Part shown: positions 43,695 to 51,058 of the stretch, piece after piece
Layout of the letters: each line of letters begins with the position of its first letter
Numbering within the stretch: the first letter of the stretch is position 1
Source: Hymenobacter gummosus
GTDB lineage: Bacteria > Bacteroidota > Bacteroidia > Cytophagales > Hymenobacteraceae
Assembly: GCF_003970915.1 (NCBI RefSeq)
Contig: NZ_RXOF01000019.1
Location: 94,623 to 158,622 of the forward strand
Length of the DNA: 64,000 nt
Direction of reading: 5' to 3'
Translations under genes and position numbers: made by a program
The notes under the pieces: model-generated
What the model saw: only the letters and a program-made list of their open reading frames with translations
Database searches by the model: none
What the model was told of the DNA's origin: nothing

Positions 43695-43725
43695 CAGCCC
43701 CGCCGGCGCGGGGCCGACGGGGCTG
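43695..43725 (-). terminator. Hairpin between tandem lipoprotein genes
   Basis: CAGCCCCG (43695-43702) pairs with CGGGGCTG (43718-43725) with further inner GC pairing. On the minus strand it is followed by CTTGTTTAC, so transcription of the first copy may partly stop before the second. Confidence 0.6.
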
Positions 43726-43746
43726 GCAAGATACCAAACGGGGCGG

Positions 43747-44460
43747 TTAGGGCCGCAGGGTTTCGCGGTGCTCGGTGCCGCTCACGATGTACTTATTGGT
43801 CTGCGACACCGCACAGGAACTACCGCCCTGGCAGTAGTTGAGCTTGCGCACCTCGCGCAACACCGGCCCGACGCCCTTGGCGTACACCTGCCGCTGCACG
43901 TCGAGGTAAAACAGGTTGTCCTGCAGCTCGTCGTACACGGTTGCGGTGTTGTCGTAGCTGCGGCCGGCCACGGTCTGGGCGCTGCCCACCTCCTCGTAGC
44001 GGCGGTTCAGGGCACCGAGCGGGTCGAGGGTATTGAAAGCGTTGCGGTTCCACTCGGCCCCGTTACGCACCGGGAATACCAGCTCCACCGTGCGCAGGTT
44101 GCTGCGGGTGAGCAGCAGGCTCTTGTCGTTGACCGTCAGCGTGAACACGCTGTCGAGGCGCCAGGGGTTGGTATCCGCGGTTCGGGAAGAGCGCACCAGC
44201 TTATAGGTCAGCACGCCGGCCGCGTCGCGGTAGGTTTCCGTCAGCTGCTCCCGCACCTGCGAGGGCGTAGTCACCACCTGGTTGTTGCGCCAGACCTTGT
44301 CCTCCACGTCGAACACGCGCTCGGCGCCCACCTTCAGCGGGTAGTAGTCCTTGCCCATCTCCAGGGGCGCCTCGGTGGTGTTGTCGCAGGCGCCCAGCAG
44401 CAGGCCAGCCCCGAGGGTGAACAAGAGGCCGAAAGTAGTGGCCGGTAAACGACGCAGCAT
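43747..44460 (-). CDS. Lipoprotein, tandem paralogue 1
   Basis: This 237-residue protein has a signal peptide (LPATTFGLLFTLGAGLLLGAC), lipobox LGAC and Cys at about residue 25. It is strongly similar to the gene 72 bp downstream over the whole mature length, so a tandem duplication is certain; differences cluster around residues 60-75 and 130-170. It carries the same C-terminal cysteine pair. It follows mnmA by 25 bp on the same strand and may be read with it. Confidence 0.8.
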   Translation of the reverse strand: MLRRLPATTFGLLFTLGAGLLLGACDNTTEAPLEMGKDYYPLKVGAERVFDVEDKVWRNNQVVTTPSQVREQLTETYRDAAGVLTYKLVRSSRTADTNPWRLDSVFTLTVNDKSLLLTRSNLRTVELVFPVRNGAEWNRNAFNTLDPLGALNRRYEEVGSAQTVAGRSYDNTATVYDELQDNLFYLDVQRQVYAKGVGPVLREVRKLNYCQGGSSCAVSQTNKYIVSGTEHRETLRP

Positions 44461-44484
44461 AGCGGTGAAACGGGTAACGGGGAT

Positions 44485-45666
44485 TTAAGCGGTAACGGGC
44501 TTGCTCCCGATGACGGGCAGCGGAATCGGGGCGGCCAGGTGCGCCGGGCTGCGCTCAATCCAGCCGCCGCCCAGCACGTCCTGGCCATCGTAGAACACGG
44601 CGGCCTGGCCGGGGGCAATGGCGTGAACGGGCTCGGGGAAGTAAACGTACATTTTTCCGTCTTTTTCTTCCAGGAACGACGCCGCGCCGGCGTGGTTGTA
44701 GCGCACTTTGGTAAAGGCCGGCACCAGCCCGCGCCCGGCCAGGGAGGCGTGCTTGCCCATGTTCAGGCGCCCGACCACCGTGGCCGTGCGGGCCAGCTCG
44801 TCGAGGTTGCCGAGCACCACCTCGTTGGTTTCGGGGCGGATTTCGACCACGTAGGCCGGGTAGCCCAGCTGCACGCCCAGGCCCTTGCGCTGCCCGATGG
44901 TGTAGAACGGGTAGCCCTCGTGGGTGCCCACAGCGGTGCCGTCGGTCAAGACGAACTTGCCGCCGGCCACGCGCTCTTCCAGCCCTTCCACGCGGCGCTT
45001 GAGGAAGCCGCGGTAGTCGTTGTCGGGGATAAAGCAGATTTCGTAGCTCTCCGACTTGTTCACCAGCTCCATGAAGCCGCGGTCGGCCGCCATCTGCCGG
45101 ATTTCCGCTTTGCGCAGCTTGCCCAGCGGGAAGATGGTACGGGCCAGGCTTTCCTGCGACACCCCCCAGAGGGCGTACGACTGGTCCTTACCCTCGTCGA
45201 GGCCCTTGGTGATGACGTAGCGGCCGTTTTCCTCGCGCACCTGGGCGTAGTGGCCGGTGGCAATGAACTGGCAGCCGAGCTGGTCGGCGCGGCGCAGCAG
45301 GGCGTCCCACTTGATGTGGGTGTTGCAGAGCACGCAGGGGTTGGGGGTGCGGCCCGCCAGGTACTCGCCCACGAAATCGTCGATGACATGGTCGCCGAAC
45401 TCGTTGCGGATGTCGATGATGAAGTGCGGGAAGCCCAGCTGCACGGCCACCTGGCGGGCGTCGTTGATGCTGTCGAGGGAACAGCAGCCGGTTTCCTTCT
45501 TGGAGCCGCCGGCCGAGGCGTAGTCCCAGGTTTTCATGGTCATGCCGACCACTTCGTAGCCCTGCTCGTGCAGCATCACGGCTGCCACGGAGGAGTCAAT
45601 GCCGCCGCTCATCGCGACGAGGACGCGGCCTTTCGAGCCGGCGCCGGGGGTAGTTTCTACGGTCAT
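44485..45666 (-). CDS. mnmA: tRNA-specific 2-thiouridylase
   Basis: This 393-residue enzyme thiolates U34 of tRNA-Lys, -Glu and -Gln. The ATP pyrophosphatase P-loop is AMSGGIDSSVAA (about 19-30). The two catalytic cysteines are in NPCVLCNTHIKW (about 113) and YEICFIPD (about 210). The C-terminal beta-barrel contains GQRKGLGVQLG and AIAPGQAAVFYDG. Length is normal. A consensus -7 box lies at 45706-45713. Confidence 0.97.
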   Translation of the reverse strand: MTVETTPGAGSKGRVLVAMSGGIDSSVAAVMLHEQGYEVVGMTMKTWDYASAGGSKKETGCCSLDSINDARQVAVQLGFPHFIIDIRNEFGDHVIDDFVGEYLAGRTPNPCVLCNTHIKWDALLRRADQLGCQFIATGHYAQVREENGRYVITKGLDEGKDQSYALWGVSQESLARTIFPLGKLRKAEIRQMAADRGFMELVNKSESYEICFIPDNDYRGFLKRRVEGLEERVAGGKFVLTDGTAVGTHEGYPFYTIGQRKGLGVQLGYPAYVVEIRPETNEVVLGNLDELARTATVVGRLNMGKHASLAGRGLVPAFTKVRYNHAGAASFLEEKDGKMYVYFPEPVHAIAPGQAAVFYDGQDVLGGGWIERSPAHLAAPIPLPVIGSKPVTA

Positions 45667-45705
45667 AGGGTAGCGCCCGGGAGGTCAAAGTTCCCGGCCG
45701 AATGG

Positions 45706-45713
45706 CAAAGGTA
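45706..45713 (-). promoter_or_regulatory. Promoter -7 box of mnmA
   Basis: TACCTTTG on the minus strand, about 40 bases upstream of the mnmA ATG. A diverging TACCTTCG at 45740-45747 on the plus strand could serve the TrpF-like gene. Confidence 0.68.
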
Positions 45714-45755
45714 ACATCAAACGGCCACGCAGGGTTTCCTACCTTCGCGCTAGTT

Positions 45756-45840
45756 AATGAGGGTGGGCGGGTGTGAGGGTAGGAGTTATTCATCAGATAG
45801 CTCTTAACTCCTACCCTCACACCCTCCTACCCTCATACCC
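45756..45840. repeat. Octamer-periodic inverted array L
   Basis: Left arm 45756-45789 (GAGGGTGGGCGGGTGT and GAGGGTAGGAGTTA) and right arm 45804-45840 (TAACTCCTACCCTCACACC type) are complementary over about 30 bases with a 14-base spacer. The array lies just upstream of the TrpF-like gene, which starts 10 bases later. Confidence 0.88.
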
Positions 45841-45849
45841 TTCCTTCCC

Positions 45850-46473
45850 TTGGCTCTTCTCACTTCCGTCATCGTCCGCGGCATCAATAACCTGTCCGAC
45901 GCGCGCTACTGCGCCGGCATGGGCGCCGACTACCTCACGTTTCGCCTCGACCCGGCGCTGCCCGGCGCCGTCACGCCCGAACTGGTGCAGGAGCTGAGCA
46001 GCTGGGTGGCCGGAGTGCAGCTGGTAGGCGAGTTTGGGACGCTGCCCGTGGAGCAGATTAATGCCCTGGTGCAGCAGTGCGGCCTGCAGCAGGTGCTGCT
46101 GCACGGCCCGCGCCGGCCCGAGGAAATGGCCGAGCTGACCGTGCCGGCCCTGGTGCTGGTGGCGTGGATTCCGGACATGCTGCCCGAGGACGTAGAGCGG
46201 CGCTTTCAGCAGCAGGCCCCGCACGTGGGCGGTTTCGTATTTGCCGAGCTGCCCCCGCAGCCGCTGGCCGAGGCCCAGCTCATGCGTCTCACCGAGCAGG
46301 CCCGCCTCTACCCTATCTGGCTGGCTCCGGGCTTTGCTCCGGCTTCCGTGCGCGAGCTGATTGAGGCGGTGCAGCCCCGCGGCCTGGTGCTGGAAGGCGG
46401 CAACGAAATCCGCCCCGGCCTGCGCGACTTCACCGAAATGGAAGCCGTGTTCGAGGAGCTGGAAATTGATTAA
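45850..46473 (+). CDS. TrpF-like beta/alpha barrel protein, catalytic Cys missing
   Basis: This 207-residue protein has the overall pattern of phosphoribosylanthranilate isomerase: a first strand with VIVRGINNLSDARYCAGMGADYLTF, where functional TrpF has K-x-C-G-I, then GVQLVGEFGTLPVEQIN, VLLHG, and GLVLEGGNEIRPGLRDF. The catalytic Cys is replaced by Arg, and the usual phosphate-binding SGGI is EGGNE. It is therefore unlikely to catalyse the tryptophan reaction and may have another role. The start is TTG at 45850; no ATG lies nearby. The stop TAA is the first unit of array M. Confidence 0.65.
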   Translation: MALLTSVIVRGINNLSDARYCAGMGADYLTFRLDPALPGAVTPELVQELSSWVAGVQLVGEFGTLPVEQINALVQQCGLQQVLLHGPRRPEEMAELTVPALVLVAWIPDMLPEDVERRFQQQAPHVGGFVFAELPPQPLAEAQLMRLTEQARLYPIWLAPGFAPASVRELIEAVQPRGLVLEGGNEIRPGLRDFTEMEAVFEELEID

Positions 46474-46566
46474 ATGGCTAAATGGCTAAATGGCTAAATG
46501 GCTAAATGGCTAAATGGCTAAATGGCTAAATGGCTAAATGGCTAAATGGCTAAATGGCTAAATGGC
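46471..46566. repeat. Array M left arm: 12 perfect copies of TAAATGGC
   Basis: Twelve uninterrupted copies of the 8-mer TAAATGGC, beginning with the stop codon TAA of the TrpF-like gene (46471-46473). A partial variant follows. The complementary arm lies at 46659-46702 beyond a terminator. This is the most regular array in the window. Confidence 0.97.
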
Positions 46567-46599
46567 TAAAGTGGTACTGCCTGCCCGGTTTAGGGTTAC

Positions 46600-46640
46600 A
46601 CAAAAACGGTCCTTCCCGCTCGGAAAGGGCCGTTTTTGTG
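46600..46640. terminator. Terminator inside array M
   Basis: AAAAACGG (46602-46609) pairs with CCGTTTTT (46630-46637) with further inner pairing (CCTT/AAGG, CCG/CGG). It works in either direction between convergent genes. Confidence 0.88.
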
Positions 46641-46658
46641 CTGATGAGTCGGGGCCGC

Positions 46659-46702
46659 AAGAACGACCAGCCATTTAACCATCCAGCCATTTAGCCATTC
46701 AC
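46659..46702. repeat. Array M right arm
   Basis: Units AGCCATTTAACC, ATCCAGCCATTT and AGCCATTC, the complement of the left-arm word, ending at the stop codon of the minus-strand DinB-like gene. The motif AGAACGACCAGCC stands at its left edge. Confidence 0.88.
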
Positions 46703-47539
46703 TCACACCATCACCGCCACCAGGTCGAAGATTTTCTCGCCCAGCCACTGCTCGCCCTCGACGCGGATGTGGCGGGCGGCGCCGGCCGCGTCCAACTCGT
46801 TGCTGAGCAGGCGCCAGGCCACGGTGCCGTCGATAATGACGGTGGCGGCGGGGGTGCTGCGGTCGGGCGTCAGTTCCCAGTGGTCGGCGCGGCGCAGCAG
46901 CTGCCACTCCTCGGCGGCGGGGCCGCTGATGCGCACGCGCAGGCGGGTGCCCTCGGGAGCCAGCACGGTGCGGTAGTGGTGGGGCAGCGCGTACATCGAC
47001 GTTTGCAGGTAGGGCCGGTACAGAGCGGGCGTCAGCAGCTCGTCTTCGCCGCGGCCCACGGCCTGCCGGATCTGCTGCTGGTGGTGCCACTTCTCGGTGT
47101 ACTCCCGGGCCACGTGAAACCAGTTCTGTGACTCCTGCTCCCCGGCCCAGCCCACCGCAAACGCCGCCGGCGCCCAGGGGTCGAGCGTGGGCAGCAAGGC
47201 GCAGTACTCGCGGCCGGTCAGCTCCAGCAGCCACGTCACCACGGCCGGGCTCAGGCGCCGGGTGGCCGTAATCCAGTCGGCGTTGAGCTGGTTCAGAAAC
47301 TCCACCAGCCCGGCGTGGGTACCTACCTCACCCGTCGGCGCGACGCCGAAATACCCGTCGCGCAGCATGGAGAGGGCGCGCAGGTTGCCGTCGAGCAGGT
47401 GCAGGGCCACGTCCATCACCTTCCAGCGCGGGGCCAGCGTCTGGGCCTCCCACTCCGCGGGGCTGAGCGTGCGCAGAAAATCCAGCAGCAGCCGGTCCAG
47501 CTCGGCAAACAGCGGCAGCGTGTCGATGGGCGTTTTCAT
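46703..47539 (-). CDS. DinB-like / maleylpyruvate isomerase-family metalloprotein
   Basis: This 278-residue protein has a four-helix bundle N-terminus. The candidate metal ligands are His in KVMDVALHLLDGN (about 48) and Glu/His in REYTEKWHHQQQIRQ (about 148-153), the spacing used by the DinB and mycothiol-dependent maleylpyruvate isomerase families, whose members are often thiol-dependent transferases. A C-terminal alpha-beta domain (about 190-278) resembles an SCP2-like module. The substrate is not deducible. It is convergent with the TrpF-like gene across array M. Confidence 0.8.
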   Translation of the reverse strand: MKTPIDTLPLFAELDRLLLDFLRTLSPAEWEAQTLAPRWKVMDVALHLLDGNLRALSMLRDGYFGVAPTGEVGTHAGLVEFLNQLNADWITATRRLSPAVVTWLLELTGREYCALLPTLDPWAPAAFAVGWAGEQESQNWFHVAREYTEKWHHQQQIRQAVGRGEDELLTPALYRPYLQTSMYALPHHYRTVLAPEGTRLRVRISGPAAEEWQLLRRADHWELTPDRSTPAATVIIDGTVAWRLLSNELDAAGAARHIRVEGEQWLGEKIFDLVAVMV

Positions 47540-47544
47540 TTCTT

Positions 47545-47567
47545 GGTAACAGGTGACAAGTAACAGG
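47545..47567. repeat. Array N left arm
   Basis: GGTAACAGGTGACAAGTAAC-type words of 8 bases, just upstream of the DinB-like gene's start. The complementary arm is at 47684-47708. Confidence 0.8.
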
Positions 47568-47584
47568 ATTTGTCGCGTGAGGGC

Positions 47585-47673
47585 AGCGGACGGTTATGCT
47601 GCCATGTCGGGCGAAACCTCTGGCTTATTTCCGTTGAACGACTTCACCCAGATGTCTCGCTCCCGCTCGCCAT
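47585..47673. repeat. Degenerate dispersed repeat within array N spacer
   Basis: The stretch with ATGCTGCCATGTCGGGCG and CAGATGTCTCGCTCCCGC, then CGCCATGAC, resembles a short repeat I recall as common in Cytophagales intergenic DNA (ATGTCTCG... CATGAC). Only one degenerate copy is in the window, so this is tentative. Confidence 0.35.
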
Positions 47674-47683
47674 GACAACTCAC

Positions 47684-47708
47684 CACCTGTCACGTGTTAC
47701 CTGTTACG
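47684..47708. repeat. Array N right arm
   Basis: CACCTGTCACGTGTTACCTG, complementary to the left arm. The trmB stop codon (TAA on the minus strand, 47704-47706) is inside it. Confidence 0.85.
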
Positions 47709-48375
47709 TTTCACTCTCAGAAAACGAGAAGTGCAGGTACTTGATGGGCACGCCCAGCTCGCGGTATTTCCGCTCGTAGGTGGTCTGAATGTCGTAGGCG
47801 TGGGGCAGCAGGCCGGTGGTCTGGTAGAGGTCCTTGGTGAAAACCAGGTTCGGGGCCGGGCGCTCCTGCAGCAGTTCCAGGGTGTAGTCGAACAGCAGCT
47901 CGGAGTCGGTTTTGAGGTGCACCAGCCCGCCGGGGCGCAGAATCTGCCGGTACAGCTCCTGGAAGCGCGGGGCGGTGAGGCGGCGCTTGGTGTCGCCCAG
48001 GCGGGGGCGCGGGTCGGGGAAGGTAATCCAGAGTTCGTCCAGCTCGCCCGGGCCGAAGTGCTCCAGCAGCTTTTCGGCCTGCATGCGCAGGAAGCCCACG
48101 TTCGTGAGTCCCTTGTCCTCGGCCAGCCGGCTGCCGCGGTACATCCGCTCCCCCTTGATGTCGAGGCCCAGGAAGTTGCGCTCCGGGTACCGCTCGGCCA
48201 TGCCCACGGTGTACTCGCCCTTGCCGCAGCCAATTTCCAGGGTGATGGGGTTATCGTTCTTGAAAAAATCGGCGGCCCAGCGGCCCCGCAGGGCCCCGAA
48301 GGTGTCCTTGCCGGGCTCCACGATGTCGGCGCGCTGGGCGTTTTCGGCGAAGCGCTTGAGTTTGATTCGACCCAT
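47704..48375 (-). CDS. trmB: tRNA (guanine46-N7)-methyltransferase
   Basis: This 223-residue SAM-dependent enzyme makes m7G46 in tRNA. Motif I is LEIGCGKGEYTVG (about 46-58), motif IV LWITFPDPRPR (about 115-125). KTDSELLFDY and the C-terminal TTYERKYRELG are also typical. Its stop codon is supplied by array N. Confidence 0.96.
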   Translation of the reverse strand: MGRIKLKRFAENAQRADIVEPGKDTFGALRGRWAADFFKNDNPITLEIGCGKGEYTVGMAERYPERNFLGLDIKGERMYRGSRLAEDKGLTNVGFLRMQAEKLLEHFGPGELDELWITFPDPRPRLGDTKRRLTAPRFQELYRQILRPGGLVHLKTDSELLFDYTLELLQERPAPNLVFTKDLYQTTGLLPHAYDIQTTYERKYRELGVPIKYLHFSFSESET

Positions 48376-48378
48376 CTA

Positions 48379-48411
48379 AGAGTGACTGAGTGATTAAGTG
48401 ACGGAGTGAGT
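48379..48411. repeat. Array O, single arm (folC-trmB gap)
   Basis: AGTGACTG, AGTGATTA, AGTGACGG, AGTGAG: four 8-base words with a common AGTGA beginning, directly upstream of the trmB start. No complementary arm is seen. Confidence 0.75.
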
Positions 48412-48496
48412 TTGGGCCGGGCGGCGGATTGGCTGGCGCCCGGCGGCGGGGCCGCTTCCGTCCGCTGTCGAGCTTGGGTTGTGGCGGATTGGCCGG

Positions 48497-49819
48497 CTAT
48501 TCTGCGGCGGGCGCCGCGGAGTACAAATCGGGCACTTCGGCCACCACGAAGGTGCTGCCGCCGACGAAGATGACATCCTCGGGCGCGGCCTCGGCGCGGG
48601 CGGCGGCCAGGGCCTCCGCCACCGAGCCGCACACCGGGCCGTGCAGGCCGTGGGCGGCCGCCTGGGCGGCCAGCTCGGCGGCGGGCAACGCGCGCGGGAT
48701 GCTGGCGGCGCAAAAGTAGTAGGTGGCCTCCCGGGGCAGCAGCGCCAGCACCTTGCCCAGGTCCTTGTCGGCCACCATGCCCAGCACCACGCGCAGCTCC
48801 CGCCGCGGCAGCCGCGCCAGCTGCTCCACCACGAAGCGGATGCCGGCCTCGTTGTGGCCCGTGTCGCAAATGGTAGGGGGCCGGCGGCCGATAACCTGCC
48901 AGCGGCCCCGCAGCCCGGTGAGGCGGCCCACCTCGCGCAGGCCGTCGCGGATGTGCTCGTCGGTAATCTGGAAGCCCTGCCGCCGCAGCTCCACGATGGT
49001 GGCCAGCACGCCGGCCAGGTTCAGCCGCTGGTAGTCGCCGACCAGGGCCAGCTCCACCTCCGGCATCCACACGTAATCTTCGGAGCGGAGGCGCACAAAC
49101 TGGCTGGCCGCGGCCGGCTCGTCGCGCAGCAGCTCGGCCTGGTAGTGCTGGTCGGCGAAGGTGAGCTTGGCGCCTTGCCGGGCCGCCGTTTGCCGGAACA
49201 CGTCCAGCACCTCAGGCTGCGTCTGGCTGATGACCACGGGCACGCCGGGCTTGATGATGCCGGCCTTTTCAGCTGCAATCAGCGGCAGCGTGTCGCCCAA
49301 TATGGCTTGGTGGTCGTAGCTGATGTTGGTGATGAGCGAGACGAGCGGGGTGATGATGTTGGTGGAATCCAGCCGCCCGCCCAGGCCCACTTCGATGACG
49401 GCAATATCCACCTGCTCGGCGGCGAAGTAGTCGAAGCACAAGGCCACGCACATTTCAAAAAACGAGGGCTGCACCTCCTCAAACAGGCCGCGCCACCGCG
49501 CCACCCAGGCCACCAGGTACTCGGGCGTCAGCTCCTGGCCGTTGAGGCGAATACGCTCGGTAAACTCGCGCAAGTGGGGTGAGGTGTAGAGCCCGGTGCG
49601 GTAGCCGGCCGCCTGCAGAATGGCCGCCAACAGGTGGGAGCTGCTGCCCTTGCCGTTGGTGCCGGCCACGTGCACGCTGCGAAACTTGTGCTCAGGGTTT
49701 CCCATGGCGGCCGCCAGCTTCTGCACGCCCACCAATCCATCTTTGAAGCCCGCCGCGCCCACGCGCTGAAACATCGGCAGCTGGCCGTAGAGAAAGTCGA
49801 GAGTTTCGCGGTAGGTCAT
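48497..49819 (-). CDS. folC: Folylpolyglutamate / dihydrofolate synthase
   Basis: This 440-residue Mur-ligase family enzyme joins glutamate to dihydropteroate or folates. The ATP P-loop is VAGTNGKGSSSHL (about 50-62), followed by TGLYTSPHLREFTERI. The later motif VEVGLGGRLDSTN-type (here IEVGLGGRLDST) and ICDTGHNEAG mark the Mur-ligase core. Length is normal. It is downstream of the TonB-like gene on the same strand, but a terminator separates them. Confidence 0.95.
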   Translation of the reverse strand: MTYRETLDFLYGQLPMFQRVGAAGFKDGLVGVQKLAAAMGNPEHKFRSVHVAGTNGKGSSSHLLAAILQAAGYRTGLYTSPHLREFTERIRLNGQELTPEYLVAWVARWRGLFEEVQPSFFEMCVALCFDYFAAEQVDIAVIEVGLGGRLDSTNIITPLVSLITNISYDHQAILGDTLPLIAAEKAGIIKPGVPVVISQTQPEVLDVFRQTAARQGAKLTFADQHYQAELLRDEPAAASQFVRLRSEDYVWMPEVELALVGDYQRLNLAGVLATIVELRRQGFQITDEHIRDGLREVGRLTGLRGRWQVIGRRPPTICDTGHNEAGIRFVVEQLARLPRRELRVVLGMVADKDLGKVLALLPREATYYFCAASIPRALPAAELAAQAAAHGLHGPVCGSVAEALAAARAEAAPEDVIFVGGSTFVVAEVPDLYSAAPAAE

Positions 49820-49841
49820 GGCGGGCGGGGAAATCAGGGTG

Positions 49842-49882
49842 CAAAAAAACGCCGCCGGCCGGAGAATTCCGACCAGCGGCGT
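49842..49882 (-). terminator. Terminator of the TonB-like gene
   Basis: ACGCCGC (49849-49855) pairs with GCGGCGT (49876-49882), with an inner GGA/TCC pairing; on the minus strand it is followed by a run of seven T (49842-49848). Confidence 0.88.
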
Positions 49883-49915
49883 CAGGTTTTGCCCGGGCGG
49901 GCCCGGCGGCTGCGG

Positions 49916-50827
49916 TTATTCCACCTTGAAGCGGAAGGTGAAGAAGCCCGTGGCGGCGCCGGCTTCGGGCTTGAGCTTACGCACCCCGAACCGCTCGTTG
50001 ATCAGGTTGCGGCACACCCGCACCTGCTCGGCCGACATGTTGCCGCCCACTTTCTCCACCGACTCAATCTCGCCGTCGGCGCTAATTTTGATCTTGAAGC
50101 GCAGGTAGCCGTTCTGGTTGTCCACGGCTTCGGGCTTGGGCGTGGCCGCGAAGGCCCAGCCCCCCCCCACGAACCCGTCGCCGTCGCCACCGCCCGAGCC
50201 GCCGCCGCTGCCCGGGTCGCCGGAGTAGGCCTTGCCGGTGTAGGTGCCGCGCGGGTCGCCTTTGTCGCCCACGGTGCCGGGGTTGTCGCCGTTGTTATTG
50301 CCGCCGGCCGCGTCGCTGGTGCCGCTCACGCCGTTGCCGCCGGTATTGGCCGTGGCGCCGCGCGGGGTGAAAATGGCGCGCTGGTTGACCTTGGGCTTCT
50401 CCGGTTCCGGCTCCCGCACGGGCTCCGGTTCGCGCACGGTGGGGCGCGGGGTGGGTTTCTCCACCGGCGGAATTTTCACGTCGTTTTCCTCGGCTTCGCT
50501 GGTCACCACCTTTTCCTGCACCTCCTCGGCCGGTGCGGGCGTGGTGGGTTGGCTGGCCTGCTGGGGCTCGGGGTCGGGCTGCTGGGCAGCGGGCTTGGAG
50601 TCCTCCCGGCTGGGCGACTCGTTGGCCGGGGCCGAGGTCTGCACGTCGCCGTCGCCCACCTGGTCTATGCCGTAGTTCAGCTCTACACCGCCCCCGTCGC
50701 CCATCTCGGCGATGCTGTCGGGCGGGTTCTTGAAGACGATGAAGAGGAACAGCAGCCCCAGCAGGGCGTGAAACGCGATGGTGCCAATCAGGGCCTCGCG
50801 GCGGTGCTCGTGGCGAAAGTCAGCCAT
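49916..50827 (-). CDS. TonB-family energy transducer
   Basis: This 303-residue protein has a single N-terminal transmembrane helix (LIGTIAFHALLGLLFLFIVF, about 13-32) with cytoplasmic MADFRHEHRRE. A Pro/Glu/Gln-rich periplasmic spacer (about 65-170) and a Gly/Asp-rich segment (about 175-235) follow, then a C-terminal domain (about 245-303) resembling TonB/TolA C-termini (LRFKIKISADGEIESVEKVGG, ending FFTFRFKVE). It transmits the ExbB-ExbD proton-driven motion to outer-membrane receptors. Third gene of the ExbB-ExbD-TonB set. Confidence 0.85.
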   Translation of the reverse strand: MADFRHEHRREALIGTIAFHALLGLLFLFIVFKNPPDSIAEMGDGGGVELNYGIDQVGDGDVQTSAPANESPSREDSKPAAQQPDPEPQQASQPTTPAPAEEVQEKVVTSEAEENDVKIPPVEKPTPRPTVREPEPVREPEPEKPKVNQRAIFTPRGATANTGGNGVSGTSDAAGGNNNGDNPGTVGDKGDPRGTYTGKAYSGDPGSGGGSGGGDGDGFVGGGWAFAATPKPEAVDNQNGYLRFKIKISADGEIESVEKVGGNMSAEQVRVCRNLINERFGVRKLKPEAGAATGFFTFRFKVE

Positions 50828-50835
50828 GACGAAAT

Positions 50836-51058
50836 CAATGGTTAAATGGCTGGATGGCTAAATGGCTGGTCATTCTGGCCTCCTTAATGGTTAAATGGCC
50901 GAATGGCTAAACGGTTAAATGGTCAAATGGCTCGATGGCTAAATGGTTAATCGTTCTGGCGTCAGCACGACCAGCCATTTAGCCATCGAGCCATTTGACC
51001 ATCCAGAAAGCCAGAACGACCAGCCATTTAACCATCCGGCCATTTAGCCATTTAACGG
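50836..51058. repeat. Octamer-periodic nested inverted array P (exbD-tonB gap)
   Basis: The whole 223-base gap is built from words like AAATGGTT, AAATGGCT and GATGGCTA and their complements. Two palindromes are nested: an inner pair (about 50918-50947 with 50976-51003) and an outer pair (about 50836-50880 with 51005-51055). AGAACGACCA or its complement appears at three junctions. It abuts the exbD stop codon. The word is shared with array M 4.3 kb away. Confidence 0.92.

Noticed and set aside
46471-46702. CRISPR array
   Set aside because: Repeat units are 8 bases with no spacers between units, and no cas genes are visible.
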